Counted from the first letter of the stretch, positions 1 through 9,428 are shown. The stretch is 64,000 bases of DNA from Ruthenibacterium sp. (GCA_020025235.1 JAHHSL010000005.1:4011-68010); one strand, 5' to 3'. Notes: a model not told the origin generated them from the sequence alone. Numbers and translations: made by a program.

Positions 1-780
1 CCCTGTTGTGAACGCGCCGTTCTGGTATACTTCGTCGGCCGCTGCGCCGAGCGGCTCAAACAGATCGGAACGTTCGGCAAAGCCGTGGGGAGACATTTCC
101 CATACGGTTTCGTCCGAACGGATGTAAACAAGCTGCCCGCCCTCTTTAAAATAGGTGGAAAACTGATCCTGCAGGATCCGGCTTCCCATGGCGATATACG
201 CGGTGCCGATCGGGGTTTTGCCGTCCAGATAATACACGGGCTCGGCAAACGGGATAATGTACCGGTCGTTTGTCTGGTACGCGTAGAAAAACGGAGAAGG
301 AAGGATGCGGGGAGAATCCGGCACGCCGATTTCGGGGCAAAGCTCGTGGAAAATGGCAAGATCCGAAGAATGGCCGGACACCGAGCCGACGCTGATGTAT
401 TGGGGGTGGCGTGCGGAAACGAGCATCAGCTTGGAAAGGTAATCGTTGATGTTTGCGCTGTAAATCAGCGTGTTGACGTCGCTGAGCGCGCCCACCAGAG
501 AGCTGCCGTATGAGGTGGAGCCGAACGGGTCGTTCTGCAGATAGCGGCGTATCCGGCTGTCGTTGGAGATCAGCTGGGGAACGCGCATGATGCGGATGAT
601 GCTGCGCTCCAGATTGCCGGCTGCCGAACTGAGCTGGATGCCCAGCGAACGCGGGATGTCGGTGCGGTAGGATGCTTCGGCGCTGTGGAACATCATTGTG
701 CCGAATACGAACAGAATGATCACGGCAATCAGAAACACGACGCAAAGCAGCTTGAAGCGCAGACTTTTTTGGAATTTCAT
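1..780 (-). CDS. Membrane sensor/regulator, N-terminal part (histidine kinase or AraC-type), truncated by window edge
   Basis: The frame stays open for 260 codons from the ATG at 780 to the window edge, so only the N-terminal part is seen. It starts MKFQKSLRFKLL and continues with one strong membrane helix (about residues 8-30). A long region follows that looks like an extracytoplasmic Cache-type sensor. The start is supported by an AGAGGGG ribosome binding site about 10 bases upstream. It lies back-to-back with the sugar-binding protein gene at 1104, the usual arrangement for YesM-type kinases or membrane-bound AraC regulators that control carbohydrate importers. The output domain is outside the window, so kinase and AraC regulator cannot be told apart. 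The same architecture occurs in the regulator at 42903-45185. Confidence 0.7.
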   Translation of the reverse strand, partial: MKFQKSLRFKLLCVVFLIAVIILFVFGTMMFHSAEASYRTDIPRSLGIQLSSAAGNLERSIIRIMRVPQLISNDSRIRRYLQNDPFGSTSYGSSLVGALSDVNTLIYSANINDYLSKLMLVSARHPQYISVGSVSGHSSDLAIFHELCPEIGVPDSPRILPSPFFYAYQTNDRYIIPFAEPVYYLDGKTPIGTAYIAMGSRILQDQFSTYFKEGGQLVYIRSDETVWEMSPHGFAERSDLFEPLGAAADEVYQNGAFTTG

Positions 781-1103
781 TGTGGCGTACCCCTCTGCCG
801 GCGGGGTCCTTTGCAGGACGAATCTCCGGAATTATTACAAAATATATACAATACGCATAAAGTGTTTCACCAAATGAAGAAAACTTTATGCAAGGTGTTG
901 TGCGGCGGGTGTAAGATTTTATCCACCGACTGGAATATATTATACGCCTTTGCCGCGAAAAGTTCAAACTCAGGAAAATTACACTATTCACAATAAAATA
1001 TTACATTGAAGAAAAACTTTGTGCAATCTATAATAAAGGCATCAAAAACAAACCGCCGCCGCGTGCAGCATGACGGGCGGCACAAATGAAAACGGAGGAA
1101 ACT
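781..1103. promoter_or_regulatory. Divergent intergenic region with SigA promoter for the sugar ABC operon
   Basis: This 323-base gap has no gene. On the plus strand TTGAAG (1006-1011) and TATAAT (1029-1034) are separated by 17 bases, a good SigA promoter for the binding-protein gene at 1104. The rest is AT-rich (860-1005) and would hold the minus-strand promoter and any activator sites. I could not define an operator. Confidence 0.7.
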
Positions 1104-2420
1104 ATGAAAAAGGTATTGGCAATTGTCCTTTCAATGGTTATGGCGCTCGGCCTTTTGGCCGGCTGCGGCTCATCTTCCTCTTCCGCATCGGCAGAAGCTC
1201 CCGATGGTTCTTCCAAGGCGGAAACCGAAAGCAAGAGCGACGGCGACGTCAGCATCCGCGTCATTCTGTGGGACTATTCAAACGTAAGCTACTTCAAAGA
1301 GATCTTTGCCGCATTTGAGGAATCGCACCCCGGCATGAAGGTCGACGTTGTGGAAGCATCCGCAGCCGAATATGACGACCTGATCCAGGTGAAGCTTTCC
1401 TCGAAGGAAAATTACGACGTGGTGTTCACCAAAGGCACGCCGGCACTGAGCGCACTGATCGCAAAGGGCCATATGATGCCGCTGGATGACTTCATCAGCA
1501 GCGACCCGGATTTTGATAAGACCAAGTATGCAGGCCTTGTCGATCAGCTTTCGCTGGACGGCAAAGTTTACGGCATCCCGTTCCGCAAGGATAACCACCT
1601 GCTGTATTACAACAAAGACCTGTTCGACGCACAGAAGGTGGAATATCCGAAGGACGGCATGACCATGGATGAATTCTATGAGCTGGCCAAGAAGATGACC
1701 TACGGCGAAGGCGCAGACAAGGTTTACGGCGCGCACTATCATGTATGGCCGGGCATCGTTTCCAACCCTGCAAAGCGCACGGGCGTGTATTCCACGCTGG
1801 ACGATACCGTCGATTCCCTCAAGCCGTATTATGAAACCGTTCTGAAGATGCAGGACGAAGGCCTTATCATGGACTACGGCGAACTGAAAGCAACCAACAC
1901 GCATTATTCCGGCGTTTTCTACAACCAGCAGGTTGCGATGATGCCGATCGGCACATGGTACATCAACATGCTGCTTGAGCATGCCGATTTCAACTGGGGC
2001 GTCTGCTCGCTGCCCAGTGTGGAGGGTTTGCCCAATGAAGCAGCTGCAATCGGCGGCGTAACGCCTGTCAGCATCGGCGCATATGCCGCACACCCGCAGG
2101 AAGCATGGGAACTCATCAAGTTCCTTACCGGTGAAGAAGGCGCGAAGATCCTTGCAAACTGCGGCATCCTGCCCGGCTATTCCTGCGACGCCGTCAACGA
2201 AATTTTTGACAGCCTTGCATCCAAGAAGCCCGGCGTGCCGGAAAACCTTTCCAAGTACATCAACATTGAAAAGCACATCGTTGAAGAGCCGATGAGCCCG
2301 ACCGGCCGCGAAGTCAGCAAGATCAACGATGAAGAACACAGCCTGATCATGACGAACTCCATTAGTCTGGAGGATGGTCTGAAAGAGTGGGACGAACGTC
2401 TTGCAGAGCTGAAGAAATAA
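1104..2420 (+). CDS. ABC transporter sugar-binding lipoprotein (family 1 extracellular solute-binding protein)
   Basis: This 438-residue protein captures a sugar outside the membrane and delivers it to the two permeases that follow. It has a lipoprotein signal peptide: MKK, a hydrophobic stretch, then LLAGC with Cys21 as the lipidated residue, followed by a Ser/Ala/Glu-rich linker. The mature part matches the family 1 solute-binding fold (VILWDYSNVSYFKEIFAAFE at the N-terminus). An in-frame ATG at 1086 exists, but the ATG at 1104 has the GGAGG (1094-1098) at 5-base spacing, so 1104 is preferred. Together with the genes at 2485 and 3427 it forms a CUT1-type importer. No ATPase is encoded beside it, so a shared MsmK-like ATPase elsewhere is expected. 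The substrate is unknown. Confidence 0.9.
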   Translation: MKKVLAIVLSMVMALGLLAGCGSSSSSASAEAPDGSSKAETESKSDGDVSIRVILWDYSNVSYFKEIFAAFEESHPGMKVDVVEASAAEYDDLIQVKLSSKENYDVVFTKGTPALSALIAKGHMMPLDDFISSDPDFDKTKYAGLVDQLSLDGKVYGIPFRKDNHLLYYNKDLFDAQKVEYPKDGMTMDEFYELAKKMTYGEGADKVYGAHYHVWPGIVSNPAKRTGVYSTLDDTVDSLKPYYETVLKMQDEGLIMDYGELKATNTHYSGVFYNQQVAMMPIGTWYINMLLEHADFNWGVCSLPSVEGLPNEAAAIGGVTPVSIGAYAAHPQEAWELIKFLTGEEGAKILANCGILPGYSCDAVNEIFDSLASKKPGVPENLSKYINIEKHIVEEPMSPTGREVSKINDEEHSLIMTNSISLEDGLKEWDERLAELKK

Positions 2421-2432
2421 TCTGCAGTCTTT

Positions 2433-2467
2433 AAATGATGCCCCGGCCTCACGGGGCATCATTTTTT
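2433..2467 (+). terminator. Intra-operon terminator-like hairpin after the binding-protein gene
   Basis: A 13-bp stem, AAATGATGCCCCG (2433-2445) with CGGGGCATCATTT (2452-2464), is followed by a T run. It lies between the binding-protein gene and the first permease. A partial terminator here would give more binding protein than permease. Confidence 0.75.
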
Positions 2468-2484
2468 AAAAAGGAGGAAATGCA

Positions 2485-3408
2485 ATGGCCGAAAAAGCAG
2501 TGAAAAGCCGCAAAAAGCCGAAAATGAAATATTCCCTCAAGCAGAACCTGATTGCCTATTCGTTTATCCTGCCGAACTTTATCGGCTTTCTGTGCCTGAC
2601 ATTCGTCCCGATCTTATTTTCGTTTATCCTGAGCGTGTGCGAATGGGACGCAGGCAACGCATCGGCAATTACGTTTGTCGGGCTTGATAACTTCCGTGCA
2701 ATGGCGGATGACCCCACATTCAAAATCGCGACGAAAAACACCTTTATCTATACGCTCGGCGTCGTGCCGGCAACCATGATCCTTTCGCTGCTGATCGCAA
2801 TGCTGCTCAACTGCAACATCAAAGGCCGCACTTTCTTCCGCTCCGTGGTATTCTTCCCGTATGTTGCCTCTCTGGTGGCGGTGGGCGTTGTGTGGAACGC
2901 GCTGTTCCACCCCAGCAACGGCCCGGTCAACCAGCTTCTGGCGGCGCTGGGCGTGGAAAACCTTCCGCGCTGGGCGGCTTCCACAACGTGGGCCATGCCG
3001 ACCCTGATCCTGCTTACGATCTGGAAAAACGTCGGCTATTACACTATTGTTTATCTGGCGGCACTGCAGGGCGTGCCCAAGGAACTGTACGAAGCTTCGC
3101 GCATTGACGGCGCAAGCCCGTGGCAGCGCTTCAAAAACATCACATGGCCCATGGTCACGCCGACAACGTTCTTCGTGGTCGTTATGCTGACGATCTTCAC
3201 TTTCAAGGTGTTCGATATCATGTACATCACAACGCAGGGCGGCCCGGGACGCAGCACACAGGTGCTTGTGTACCACATCTACAACAAGGCGTTCATCAGT
3301 CAGGAATACGGTTATGCAAGTGCGCTGGCCATGATTCTGTTTGTGATCGTGCTGGTTGTGACGCTTGTTCAGTTCCGCGTTGAAAAGAAGTTTACGGATT
3401 ATTTATAA
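2485..3408 (+). CDS. Sugar ABC transporter permease (MalF/LacF type)
   Basis: This 307-residue inner-membrane protein is one of the two channel subunits of a CUT1 importer. It has about six hydrophobic helices, the first at roughly residues 25-45. The cytoplasmic EAA loop reads EASRIDGASPWQRF and docks the ATPase. The start is supported by AGGAGG (2472-2477) eight bases upstream. It sits 19 bases before the second permease, so the two are cotranscribed. Family assignment is secure. The transported sugar is not identifiable from the sequence; the nearby GH36 alpha-galactosidase on the opposite strand makes an alpha-galactoside possible, but that is a guess from position. Confidence 0.92.
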   Translation: MAEKAVKSRKKPKMKYSLKQNLIAYSFILPNFIGFLCLTFVPILFSFILSVCEWDAGNASAITFVGLDNFRAMADDPTFKIATKNTFIYTLGVVPATMILSLLIAMLLNCNIKGRTFFRSVVFFPYVASLVAVGVVWNALFHPSNGPVNQLLAALGVENLPRWAASTTWAMPTLILLTIWKNVGYYTIVYLAALQGVPKELYEASRIDGASPWQRFKNITWPMVTPTTFFVVVMLTIFTFKVFDIMYITTQGGPGRSTQVLVYHIYNKAFISQEYGYASALAMILFVIVLVVTLVQFRVEKKFTDYL

Positions 3409-3426
3409 AAACGGGAGGAAAGCGAT

Positions 3427-4284
3427 ATGGAATCATCAAAACTGCTTCGGAAACGCAACCCCGTGCTGTATTGGATAACCCGTGTTCTTCTGTACGGCGC
3501 GCTGCTGTTTGCGGCCGCGATCATGCTGCTGCCGTTTTTGTGGATGCTTTCCGCATCGGTGAAGCTGCAGCAGGACGTCTTTGAATTCCCGATCCGTTGG
3601 ATCCCGAAGGAATTTCAATGGGAAAACTATTCGATCATCTGGAAACAGATCCCGCTGCTTACCTATTTTAAAAACACGGCATTCCTGACCATCGTTATCA
3701 CGATCATCCAGCTCATCACCTCCAGCTTTGCCGCCTATGCATTTGCAAAAATGCAGTTCAAGGGCCGCGATACGCTGTTCCTGATGTACGTTACCACGAT
3801 CGCGATCCCCTGGCAGGTATACATGGTGCCGCAGTACATCATGATGGGCAAGTTCGGTCTGACGGACTCGCTGTTCGGCATGATCCTGATGCACTCGTTC
3901 ACGGCATTCGGCGTGTTTTTGATCCGTCAGTTCTACATCGGCATCCCGAACGAACTGCTGGAAGCCGCGCGCATCGACGGCCTTTCCGAATACGGCATCT
4001 GGATGCGCATTATGCTGCCGCTTTCCAAGCCGGCGATCGCAACGCTGTGCATCACAACGTTCGTCACCGAATGGAACGACTTCATGGGCCCGCTGATCTA
4101 TCTGTCCACCGACAGCAAAAAGACACTGCAGCTTGGCCTGCGCCTGTTCATCGGCATGTATTCCGCCGATTATCAGCTGGTTATGGCGGCCTCCGTCGTA
4201 TCGCTGATCCCGGTGTTCATCATGTTCGTATGTTTGCAGCGCTTCTTCGTGGAAGGCATTGCAACAAGCGGCCTGAAGGGCTGA
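3427..4284 (+). CDS. Sugar ABC transporter permease (MalG/LacG type)
   Basis: This 285-residue protein is the second channel subunit. It has a short cytoplasmic N-terminus, about six membrane helices (first around residues 18-40) and the EAA loop EAARIDGLSEYGIWMR. It ends in the short GLKG tail typical of MalG-like subunits. GGGAGG stands about ten bases before the ATG. A strong terminator follows at 4321, closing the three-gene operon with no ATPase gene. Confidence 0.92.
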   Translation: MESSKLLRKRNPVLYWITRVLLYGALLFAAAIMLLPFLWMLSASVKLQQDVFEFPIRWIPKEFQWENYSIIWKQIPLLTYFKNTAFLTIVITIIQLITSSFAAYAFAKMQFKGRDTLFLMYVTTIAIPWQVYMVPQYIMMGKFGLTDSLFGMILMHSFTAFGVFLIRQFYIGIPNELLEAARIDGLSEYGIWMRIMLPLSKPAIATLCITTFVTEWNDFMGPLIYLSTDSKKTLQLGLRLFIGMYSADYQLVMAASVVSLIPVFIMFVCLQRFFVEGIATSGLKG

Positions 4285-4320
4285 TGCAAAGGCGGCAAAA
4301 ACAGAAAAGCTTTATCAAAA

Positions 4321-4355
4321 AAAGAGCTGTGAGAATTTTCTCACAGCTCTTTTTG
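4321..4355. terminator. Bidirectional Rho-independent terminator
   Basis: AAAGAGCTGTGAGAA pairs with TTCTCACAGCTCTTT around a very short loop. T runs flank it in both directions, so it can end the plus-strand sugar ABC operon and the minus-strand alpha-galactosidase transcript. Confidence 0.9.
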
Positions 4356-4473
4356 CGTCAATTGTAAGGCGGCGCTGCGGTGCGCCGCGGCGGAAAGCGC
4401 GGCAGCCGGAAAGCGCCGCACCCGCAAGCGCAAGGGGGGCATCACCCGCCCGCGCAAAACGCCCGCCTGTGTG
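4356..4473. other. Intergenic, no feature seen
   Basis: GC-rich spacer between the bidirectional terminator and the end of the alpha-galactosidase gene. I see no reading frame with a ribosome binding site and no further hairpin with a T run. Confidence 0.5.
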
Positions 4474-6678
4474 TTATTCTTTCATCGAAAGATAAAAGCG
4501 CTTTGTCTTGCAGTCGCAGGGGGCTTCGTCCGGCAGATCGGAGGTGGAAAGCCCGATGCGCATCAGCTCGTCGCCGCCGATGACAAGGCCGGACGGCTGT
4601 ACGAGATAATCGGCGTCGGGGTCAAGCCCGCGCAGGCGTACGCGCGTGAATTTTCCGCTTGCGGGCTGACGGAAGCGGTACCAGCCCACCACGGCTTCGC
4701 GGGCATCGGGCGATACGGTCATCCAAGCTGCTTCGGCACATTCAAACGGGCTGCGCAGCCGGTAAAAATCACCGAACTGCATCAGGGCGCGGTGCTGCTT
4801 CATCCACGCGACCTGTTCGGCAATTTCGCAAAGTTCTTCCTGCGGCAGCTTTGTCAGATCCAGTTCGTACCCGAACGTGCCGAACACCGCGACGTCCGCC
4901 CGCGCCGAAAGGCTGCTGCGGCGCTGCAGCTGATGATTGGGTGAAGCCGATACATGTGCGCCCATGGACGAAACCGGATACACAAACGAGGTGCCGTACT
5001 GGATCTCCACACGCTGCATGGCGTCGGTGTTGTCGCTTGTCCAGCCCTGCGGCGCATAGTACAGCATGCCCGGGTCAAAGCGGGAGCCGCCGGACGCGCA
5101 GCTTTCAAACAGCACATTGGGAAATTCGCGCGTCAGCCGTTCGTACAGCGAATATACGCCCAGGATATAGCGGTGATAAACAGTACCCTGTTCATCGGGC
5201 GGCAGTGCGGTGCTGAAACATTCGGTAATGGAGCGGTTCATATCCCATTTAATGTAGGTGGCTTTGCTTTCGCGCAGCGCGGCAGCGATCAGATCCCCGA
5301 TGTACGCAACGACTTCCGGGCGGGAATAATCGAGCACATACTGATTGCGGGTAAGACTGGGAAAACGGTCGGGATCGCGGATGATCCAATCCGGATGCGC
5401 GCGGTAAAGCTCGCTGTCGGCGTTCACCATTTCCGGCTCGATCCAAAAGCCGAAGTCCAGTCCCAGCTCTTTCAGACGGCGCGCAAAGCCGCCCAGCCCA
5501 TTGGGAAAGCGCTCTTTGTTGTACCACCAGTCACCGAGGCCTGCGCAGTCGTTTGTGCGCGCACCGAACCACCCGTCATCCAGAACGAACAGCTCGATGC
5601 CGACGTCGGCGGCTCTGCGGGCAAGGTCCATCAGCTTTTCTTCGTCGAAATCGAAATAGGCGGCCTCCCAGCTGTTGATGAGGATCGGCCGCGGACGGTC
5701 GCGCCATGTGCCGCGCGCAAGACGCGAACGGTACAGATGATGAAACACGCCGCTCATGCCGGAAAGCCCGCTGTCGGAATAGACGGCCACGGCTTCGGGC
5801 GTGGTGAAGCTTTCGCCCGGGCGCAGCGGCCACGAAAAGCCGTCCGGATGAATACCGAGCATCACGCGGCTGACGTCGAAGGCGTCCACCTCGGTCTGCG
5901 CAAGGAAATTGCCGCTGTAAACAAGGCTGAAGCCATAGGCTTCGCCGGAATATTCGGTCGTTTCAGGGCGCACCAGTGCAAGGAACGGATTGTGCACAGC
6001 GCTCGAGCAGCCGCGGCGGCTGTAAATGCGCTGGATGCCGCCCGAAAGTGCGGTGCGCTGCACGGCGCGTTCACGCGCCCATGTGCCGGAAAGGCGGATC
6101 ATTTCAAAGTCCTTATCGGGGAAATCAATGGATGCGCTCATCGCACGTTCCAGTACCAGTGTCTGCGTGCCGTGGTTTTCAAACCGCACGCTGCGGGCAA
6201 CGGCGTCAAAATCGCGGAAGATCGTGTAAGTAAGCGTGAGCGACGCCTGCGTTTTTTCGTCGAACAGCTCCAGCTCCAGCGTGTCGGCTTCGTCGTCCGA
6301 TTCCGTGTAGGTGGCGGGCAGGCCGGGCAGCTTCGGCTTTCCCCGGGAAATGCGGTGCGAGCGGCAGCGGAATTCGGAAACCGTGCTGCCGGTTTCGCGG
6401 CGCACCGAATACGCAGGCTCGCGCAGATCGCCGTGGCCGAAATTCGGGTATTCCTGCCGCAGCTGATCCATGGAAAACGAGGGGCGGTCGGGAAAGCAGT
6501 AGGGCGACATCACGCGGCAGCTGTATTCGATAAGATGCGCAAACGAAGCGCGGTCGCGCACTGCCTTGCCGAAATAGATGTGACCGGGTTCGCCGTTATC
6601 CAGAATGGATAGGATATAGCTGATCCTGCCGTTCGTCAAATGAAATTCGCGGCTTTCTTCATGGTAAAAAACAGACAT
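4474..6678 (-). CDS. Alpha-galactosidase, GH36
   Basis: This 734-residue enzyme hydrolyses alpha-1,6-galactosides such as melibiose and raffinose-family sugars with retention of configuration. It has the GH36 order: N-terminal beta-sandwich, a TIM barrel with LFVLDDGWFGARTND, then a C-terminal beta domain. The nucleophile is in YIKWDMN (about Asp479) and the acid/base in SCASGGSRFDPGM (about Asp535). There is no signal peptide, so it acts on imported sugar. Upstream in-frame ATGs at 6687 and 6705 exist, but AGGAGG (6688-6693) is nine bases from the ATG at 6678, which I chose. It lies 88 bases after deoC on the same strand with a hairpin between them. Confidence 0.93.
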   Translation of the reverse strand: MSVFYHEESREFHLTNGRISYILSILDNGEPGHIYFGKAVRDRASFAHLIEYSCRVMSPYCFPDRPSFSMDQLRQEYPNFGHGDLREPAYSVRRETGSTVSEFRCRSHRISRGKPKLPGLPATYTESDDEADTLELELFDEKTQASLTLTYTIFRDFDAVARSVRFENHGTQTLVLERAMSASIDFPDKDFEMIRLSGTWARERAVQRTALSGGIQRIYSRRGCSSAVHNPFLALVRPETTEYSGEAYGFSLVYSGNFLAQTEVDAFDVSRVMLGIHPDGFSWPLRPGESFTTPEAVAVYSDSGLSGMSGVFHHLYRSRLARGTWRDRPRPILINSWEAAYFDFDEEKLMDLARRAADVGIELFVLDDGWFGARTNDCAGLGDWWYNKERFPNGLGGFARRLKELGLDFGFWIEPEMVNADSELYRAHPDWIIRDPDRFPSLTRNQYVLDYSRPEVVAYIGDLIAAALRESKATYIKWDMNRSITECFSTALPPDEQGTVYHRYILGVYSLYERLTREFPNVLFESCASGGSRFDPGMLYYAPQGWTSDNTDAMQRVEIQYGTSFVYPVSSMGAHVSASPNHQLQRRSSLSARADVAVFGTFGYELDLTKLPQEELCEIAEQVAWMKQHRALMQFGDFYRLRSPFECAEAAWMTVSPDAREAVVGWYRFRQPASGKFTRVRLRGLDPDADYLVQPSGLVIGGDELMRIGLSTSDLPDEAPCDCKTKRFYLSMKE

Positions 6679-6706
6679 GGGATTCATCCTCCTGCCGATA
6701 TGCAAA

Positions 6707-6736
6707 GGGCCGCCGGAACAGTGTCCGGCGGCTTTT
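6707..6736. repeat. Strong stem-loop between deoC and the alpha-galactosidase gene
   Basis: GCCGCCGGA and TCCGGCGGC form a 9-bp GC-rich stem. The T run lies on the plus-strand side, where no gene ends. On the minus strand the following bases are CCCTTTGC, a poor terminator tail. It may act as a partial terminator or a processing/stability element between the two minus-strand genes. Confidence 0.6.
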
Positions 6737-6766
6737 TGTACGGATGTTCGGGCTGCGGTGCGGGGG

Positions 6767-7414
6767 TCAGCCCTTCATGGCCTTGACAAGACGGCTTGTG
6801 CCCAGACGGTCGGCGCCAAGACGCAGGAAGTCCTCGGCGTCTTCAAAACCGGCGATGCCGCCCGCAGCCTTGATCTTGACGTCGGGGCCGACGTGGCGGG
6901 CAAACAGGGCAACGTCCTCACGCGTTGCGCCCGCGCCGCCGAAGCCGGTGGAGGTCTTGATGTAATCGGCGCCGGATGCGGTGACGATTTCGCACATCTT
7001 GACCTTTTCTTCTTCCGTCAGCAGGCAGGTTTCGATGATGACCTTCAGCAGCTTGCCGCCGCAGGCGTCCTTTATGGCCTTGATCTCGTCGAGCACAGCG
7101 TCCCATTTGCCGTCCTTTACCCAGCCGAGGTTGATGACCATATCGATTTCCTCTGCGCCGTTTTTTACGGCGTCCTGCGTCATAAAGCATTTTGCGGCAG
7201 TGGTGTCATAGCCGTTGGGAAAGCCGATCACCGTGCAGATCGGCAGCCTGCCGTTCACATATTCGGCGGCCTGCTTCACATAGCTTGCGGGGATGCAGGC
7301 GCTGGCGCAGTGGTATTCCATGGCGTCGTCGCAGGTCTTGCGGATCTCCTCCCACGTTGCGGTCTGGCTCAGCAGGGTGTGATCGACTTTGTTCAAAATT
7401 TCAAATTTATCCAT
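6767..7414 (-). CDS. deoC: Deoxyribose-phosphate aldolase
   Basis: This 215-residue enzyme cleaves 2-deoxyribose 5-phosphate to acetaldehyde and glyceraldehyde 3-phosphate, the last step of deoxynucleoside breakdown. The Schiff-base lysine is in YIKTSTGFG (about Lys153). The N-terminal DHTLL motif and the VINLGWVKDG and GAGATREDV segments match the short bacterial DeoC form. AAAGGA stands about nine bases before the ATG. It follows deoB by 24 bases, so it is in the udp-deoB-deoC operon. Confidence 0.96.
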   Translation of the reverse strand: MDKFEILNKVDHTLLSQTATWEEIRKTCDDAMEYHCASACIPASYVKQAAEYVNGRLPICTVIGFPNGYDTTAAKCFMTQDAVKNGAEEIDMVINLGWVKDGKWDAVLDEIKAIKDACGGKLLKVIIETCLLTEEEKVKMCEIVTASGADYIKTSTGFGGAGATREDVALFARHVGPDVKIKAAGGIAGFEDAEDFLRLGADRLGTSRLVKAMKG

Positions 7415-7438
7415 AATTCCAATTCCTTTCAGTTGCGG

Positions 7439-8626
7439 TCAAAGCATTTGCAGCAGCGAAGTGCCGATGCAGTTTTCCGGCATGGCGACGTCGAAGTTAT
7501 CTGCGATCGTTGCGCCGATGACGGCAAAGGTCTCCTGTTCGGGCAGTGCGCCGCCCTGACGCATCGAGGGCGACCATGCAAGGAAGGGCACCTTTTCGCG
7601 GGTGTGGTCGGTGCCGGTATAGGTGGGGTCGTTGCCGTGGTCGGCCGTCAGGATCAGCAGATCGTCCGCATGCAGCGCGGGCATCAGTTCGCCCAGCTTT
7701 ACGTCAAAGCGTTCGATCTCATCCGCATAGCCCTGCACGTTGCGGCGGTGTCCCCAAAGGGCGTCGAAATCGACAAGGTTTGTAAAGCACAGACCCTTGA
7801 AATCGGATTTCGCCAGTTCGATCGTCTGTTCCATGCCGTGCACGGAGGACTTCGATTTGTTGGAAGCCGTCAGCCCTTCGCCGTCAAAGATATCATAGAT
7901 CTTGCCTACGGAGATCACGTCCAGCCCGCTGTCCTTCAGCGCGTTGAGCACCGTGCGGCCGTAAGGCTTGAGCGCGTAATCGTGGCGGTTTGCCGTGCGG
8001 ACAAATTCGCCCTTCTTTTTGCCGGTGTACGGGCGTGCGATCACGCGGCCTACCTTCCATTCGTCGCGCATCGTAAGTTCGCGCGCGATCTCGCAGTAAT
8101 GATACAGATTTTCAAGCCCCATGGTCTCCTCATTGCCGCAGATCTGCAGAACGGAATCGGCAGAGGTGTAAACGATCAGATGACCCGTTGCGATCTCTTC
8201 TTCGGCAAGCTCGTCCAAAATCTCGGTGCCGCTGGCGCTTTTGTTGCCGATGATGACGCGCCCCGTCCGGCGGGAAAGCTCGTCGATCAGCTCCTGCGGG
8301 AAGCCCGTTTCCGTAAAGGTCTGGAACGGGGTGGTGATGTGAAGACCCATCATCTCCCAGTGGCCGGTCATGGTATCCTTGCCGCGGCTTTTTTCGCACA
8401 GGGCGGCATATTTTGCAAGCGGCTTTTCCGCCGGGGCAACGCCGCACAGTTCTTTCAGGTTGCCGATGCCGAGCTTGTGCAGATTCGGGATGTTCAGATT
8501 TTTGGCGTGCTGCGCGATATGCCCGAGGGTATCCACGCCGACGTCGCCGTACTGTTCGGAATCCGCCATGGCGCCGATGCCAAGGGAATCCAGAACGACT
8601 ACAAAGATTCGTTTATATTTTTTCAT
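7439..8626 (-). CDS. deoB: Phosphopentomutase
   Basis: This 395-residue metalloenzyme of the alkaline phosphatase superfamily interconverts (deoxy)ribose 1-phosphate and 5-phosphate. Metal ligands are visible in FVVVLDSLGIGAMAD at the N-terminus and in TADHGNDPTYTGTDHTREKVP near residue 330. The length matches the family. It starts 11 bases after udp and ends 24 bases before deoC, linking the phosphorylase product to the aldolase. Confidence 0.97.
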   Translation of the reverse strand: MKKYKRIFVVVLDSLGIGAMADSEQYGDVGVDTLGHIAQHAKNLNIPNLHKLGIGNLKELCGVAPAEKPLAKYAALCEKSRGKDTMTGHWEMMGLHITTPFQTFTETGFPQELIDELSRRTGRVIIGNKSASGTEILDELAEEEIATGHLIVYTSADSVLQICGNEETMGLENLYHYCEIARELTMRDEWKVGRVIARPYTGKKKGEFVRTANRHDYALKPYGRTVLNALKDSGLDVISVGKIYDIFDGEGLTASNKSKSSVHGMEQTIELAKSDFKGLCFTNLVDFDALWGHRRNVQGYADEIERFDVKLGELMPALHADDLLILTADHGNDPTYTGTDHTREKVPFLAWSPSMRQGGALPEQETFAVIGATIADNFDVAMPENCIGTSLLQML

Positions 8627-8637
8627 AGCATTTTCCT

Positions 8638-9414
8638 TTACTTGCGGTCAGCTGCGATCAGTTTGCGCAGTGCGCCCACGGCGACCCTGATCGCGGCTTC
8701 GGTATCGTGTACGATCGGGTTTTCCAGCCCCGCAGCCTGACGCTCCTGATTGCCGACAACCAGAAAATCAGAACCGCAGCGCACCCGCAAATGGCTTGCC
8801 GCAATGAACAGCGCGGCGGATTCCATTTCGGACGCCTTGCAGCCAAGGCGCTTCCATGCCTCCCATTTATTCAGCAGCTCATAGCTCACGGGCATGCGCT
8901 CGGGCTCGTGCTGGCCGTAAAAGGCGTCTTTACATTCCACAACGCCGGCATGGCAGGTGTAGCCAAGCTCTCTGCCCGAAGCGACCAGTGCGTTCGTCAC
9001 GTCAAGATCCGCCACGGCAGGAAATTCGATCGGGGCGTATTCCTTGCTGGTGCCCTCCATGCGGATCGCGCCGGTGGCAATGACGATATCGCCGCCCTTG
9101 ACGTCCAGCTCCATGCCGCCGCAGGTGCCCACGCGGATGAAGGTATCTGCGCCGCACCGGACAAGCTCTTCCATGGCGATCGAAGCAGAAGGCCCGCCGA
9201 TGCCCGTGGACGTGACGCTTACCTTTTCGCCGTCCAGATAGCCGGTATAGGTGACGTATTCGCGGCTGTCCGCAACAAGCTGTGCGTTATCAAAATGTTC
9301 TGCGATTTTTTTGCAGCGCTTGGGGTCGCCGGGCAAAAGCACATAGCGCCCGACGTCGCCTTTGCGGATCTGCAGATGATACTGTAACCCGATTTCTCCG
9401 GAATAGTTTTGCAT
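8638..9414 (-). CDS. udp: Uridine phosphorylase (nucleoside phosphorylase family 1)
   Basis: This 258-residue enzyme splits uridine (and perhaps deoxyuridine or thymidine) with phosphate to give the base and (deoxy)ribose 1-phosphate. Family marks are YVLLPGDPKR near the N-terminus, GTCGG around residue 100 and the nucleoside-binding ASEMESAALF segment. It is first in the operon with deoB and deoC. Two operator-like repeats lie directly upstream. Purine specificity is less likely given the Udp-like sequence, but the substrate is not proven. Confidence 0.9.
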   Translation of the reverse strand: MQNYSGEIGLQYHLQIRKGDVGRYVLLPGDPKRCKKIAEHFDNAQLVADSREYVTYTGYLDGEKVSVTSTGIGGPSASIAMEELVRCGADTFIRVGTCGGMELDVKGGDIVIATGAIRMEGTSKEYAPIEFPAVADLDVTNALVASGRELGYTCHAGVVECKDAFYGQHEPERMPVSYELLNKWEAWKRLGCKASEMESAALFIAASHLRVRCGSDFLVVGNQERQAAGLENPIVHDTEAAIRVAVGALRKLIAADRK

Positions 9415-9428
9415 ATTTCATCGCTCCT

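Noticed and set aside
146..991. Long minus-strand open frame over the start of the window
   Set aside because: It is out of frame with the membrane sensor gene (1-780), gives an Arg/His-rich protein with no membrane helix, and has no ribosome binding site.
6707..6736. Terminator for a plus-strand gene upstream of 6707
   Set aside because: The T run is on the plus strand, but no plus-strand gene ends there; it is listed as a stem-loop only.
6677..8740. 687-codon plus-strand open frame over deoC and deoB
   Set aside because: It is an antisense shadow of two clear enzymes caused by codon bias; no family features and no start signal.
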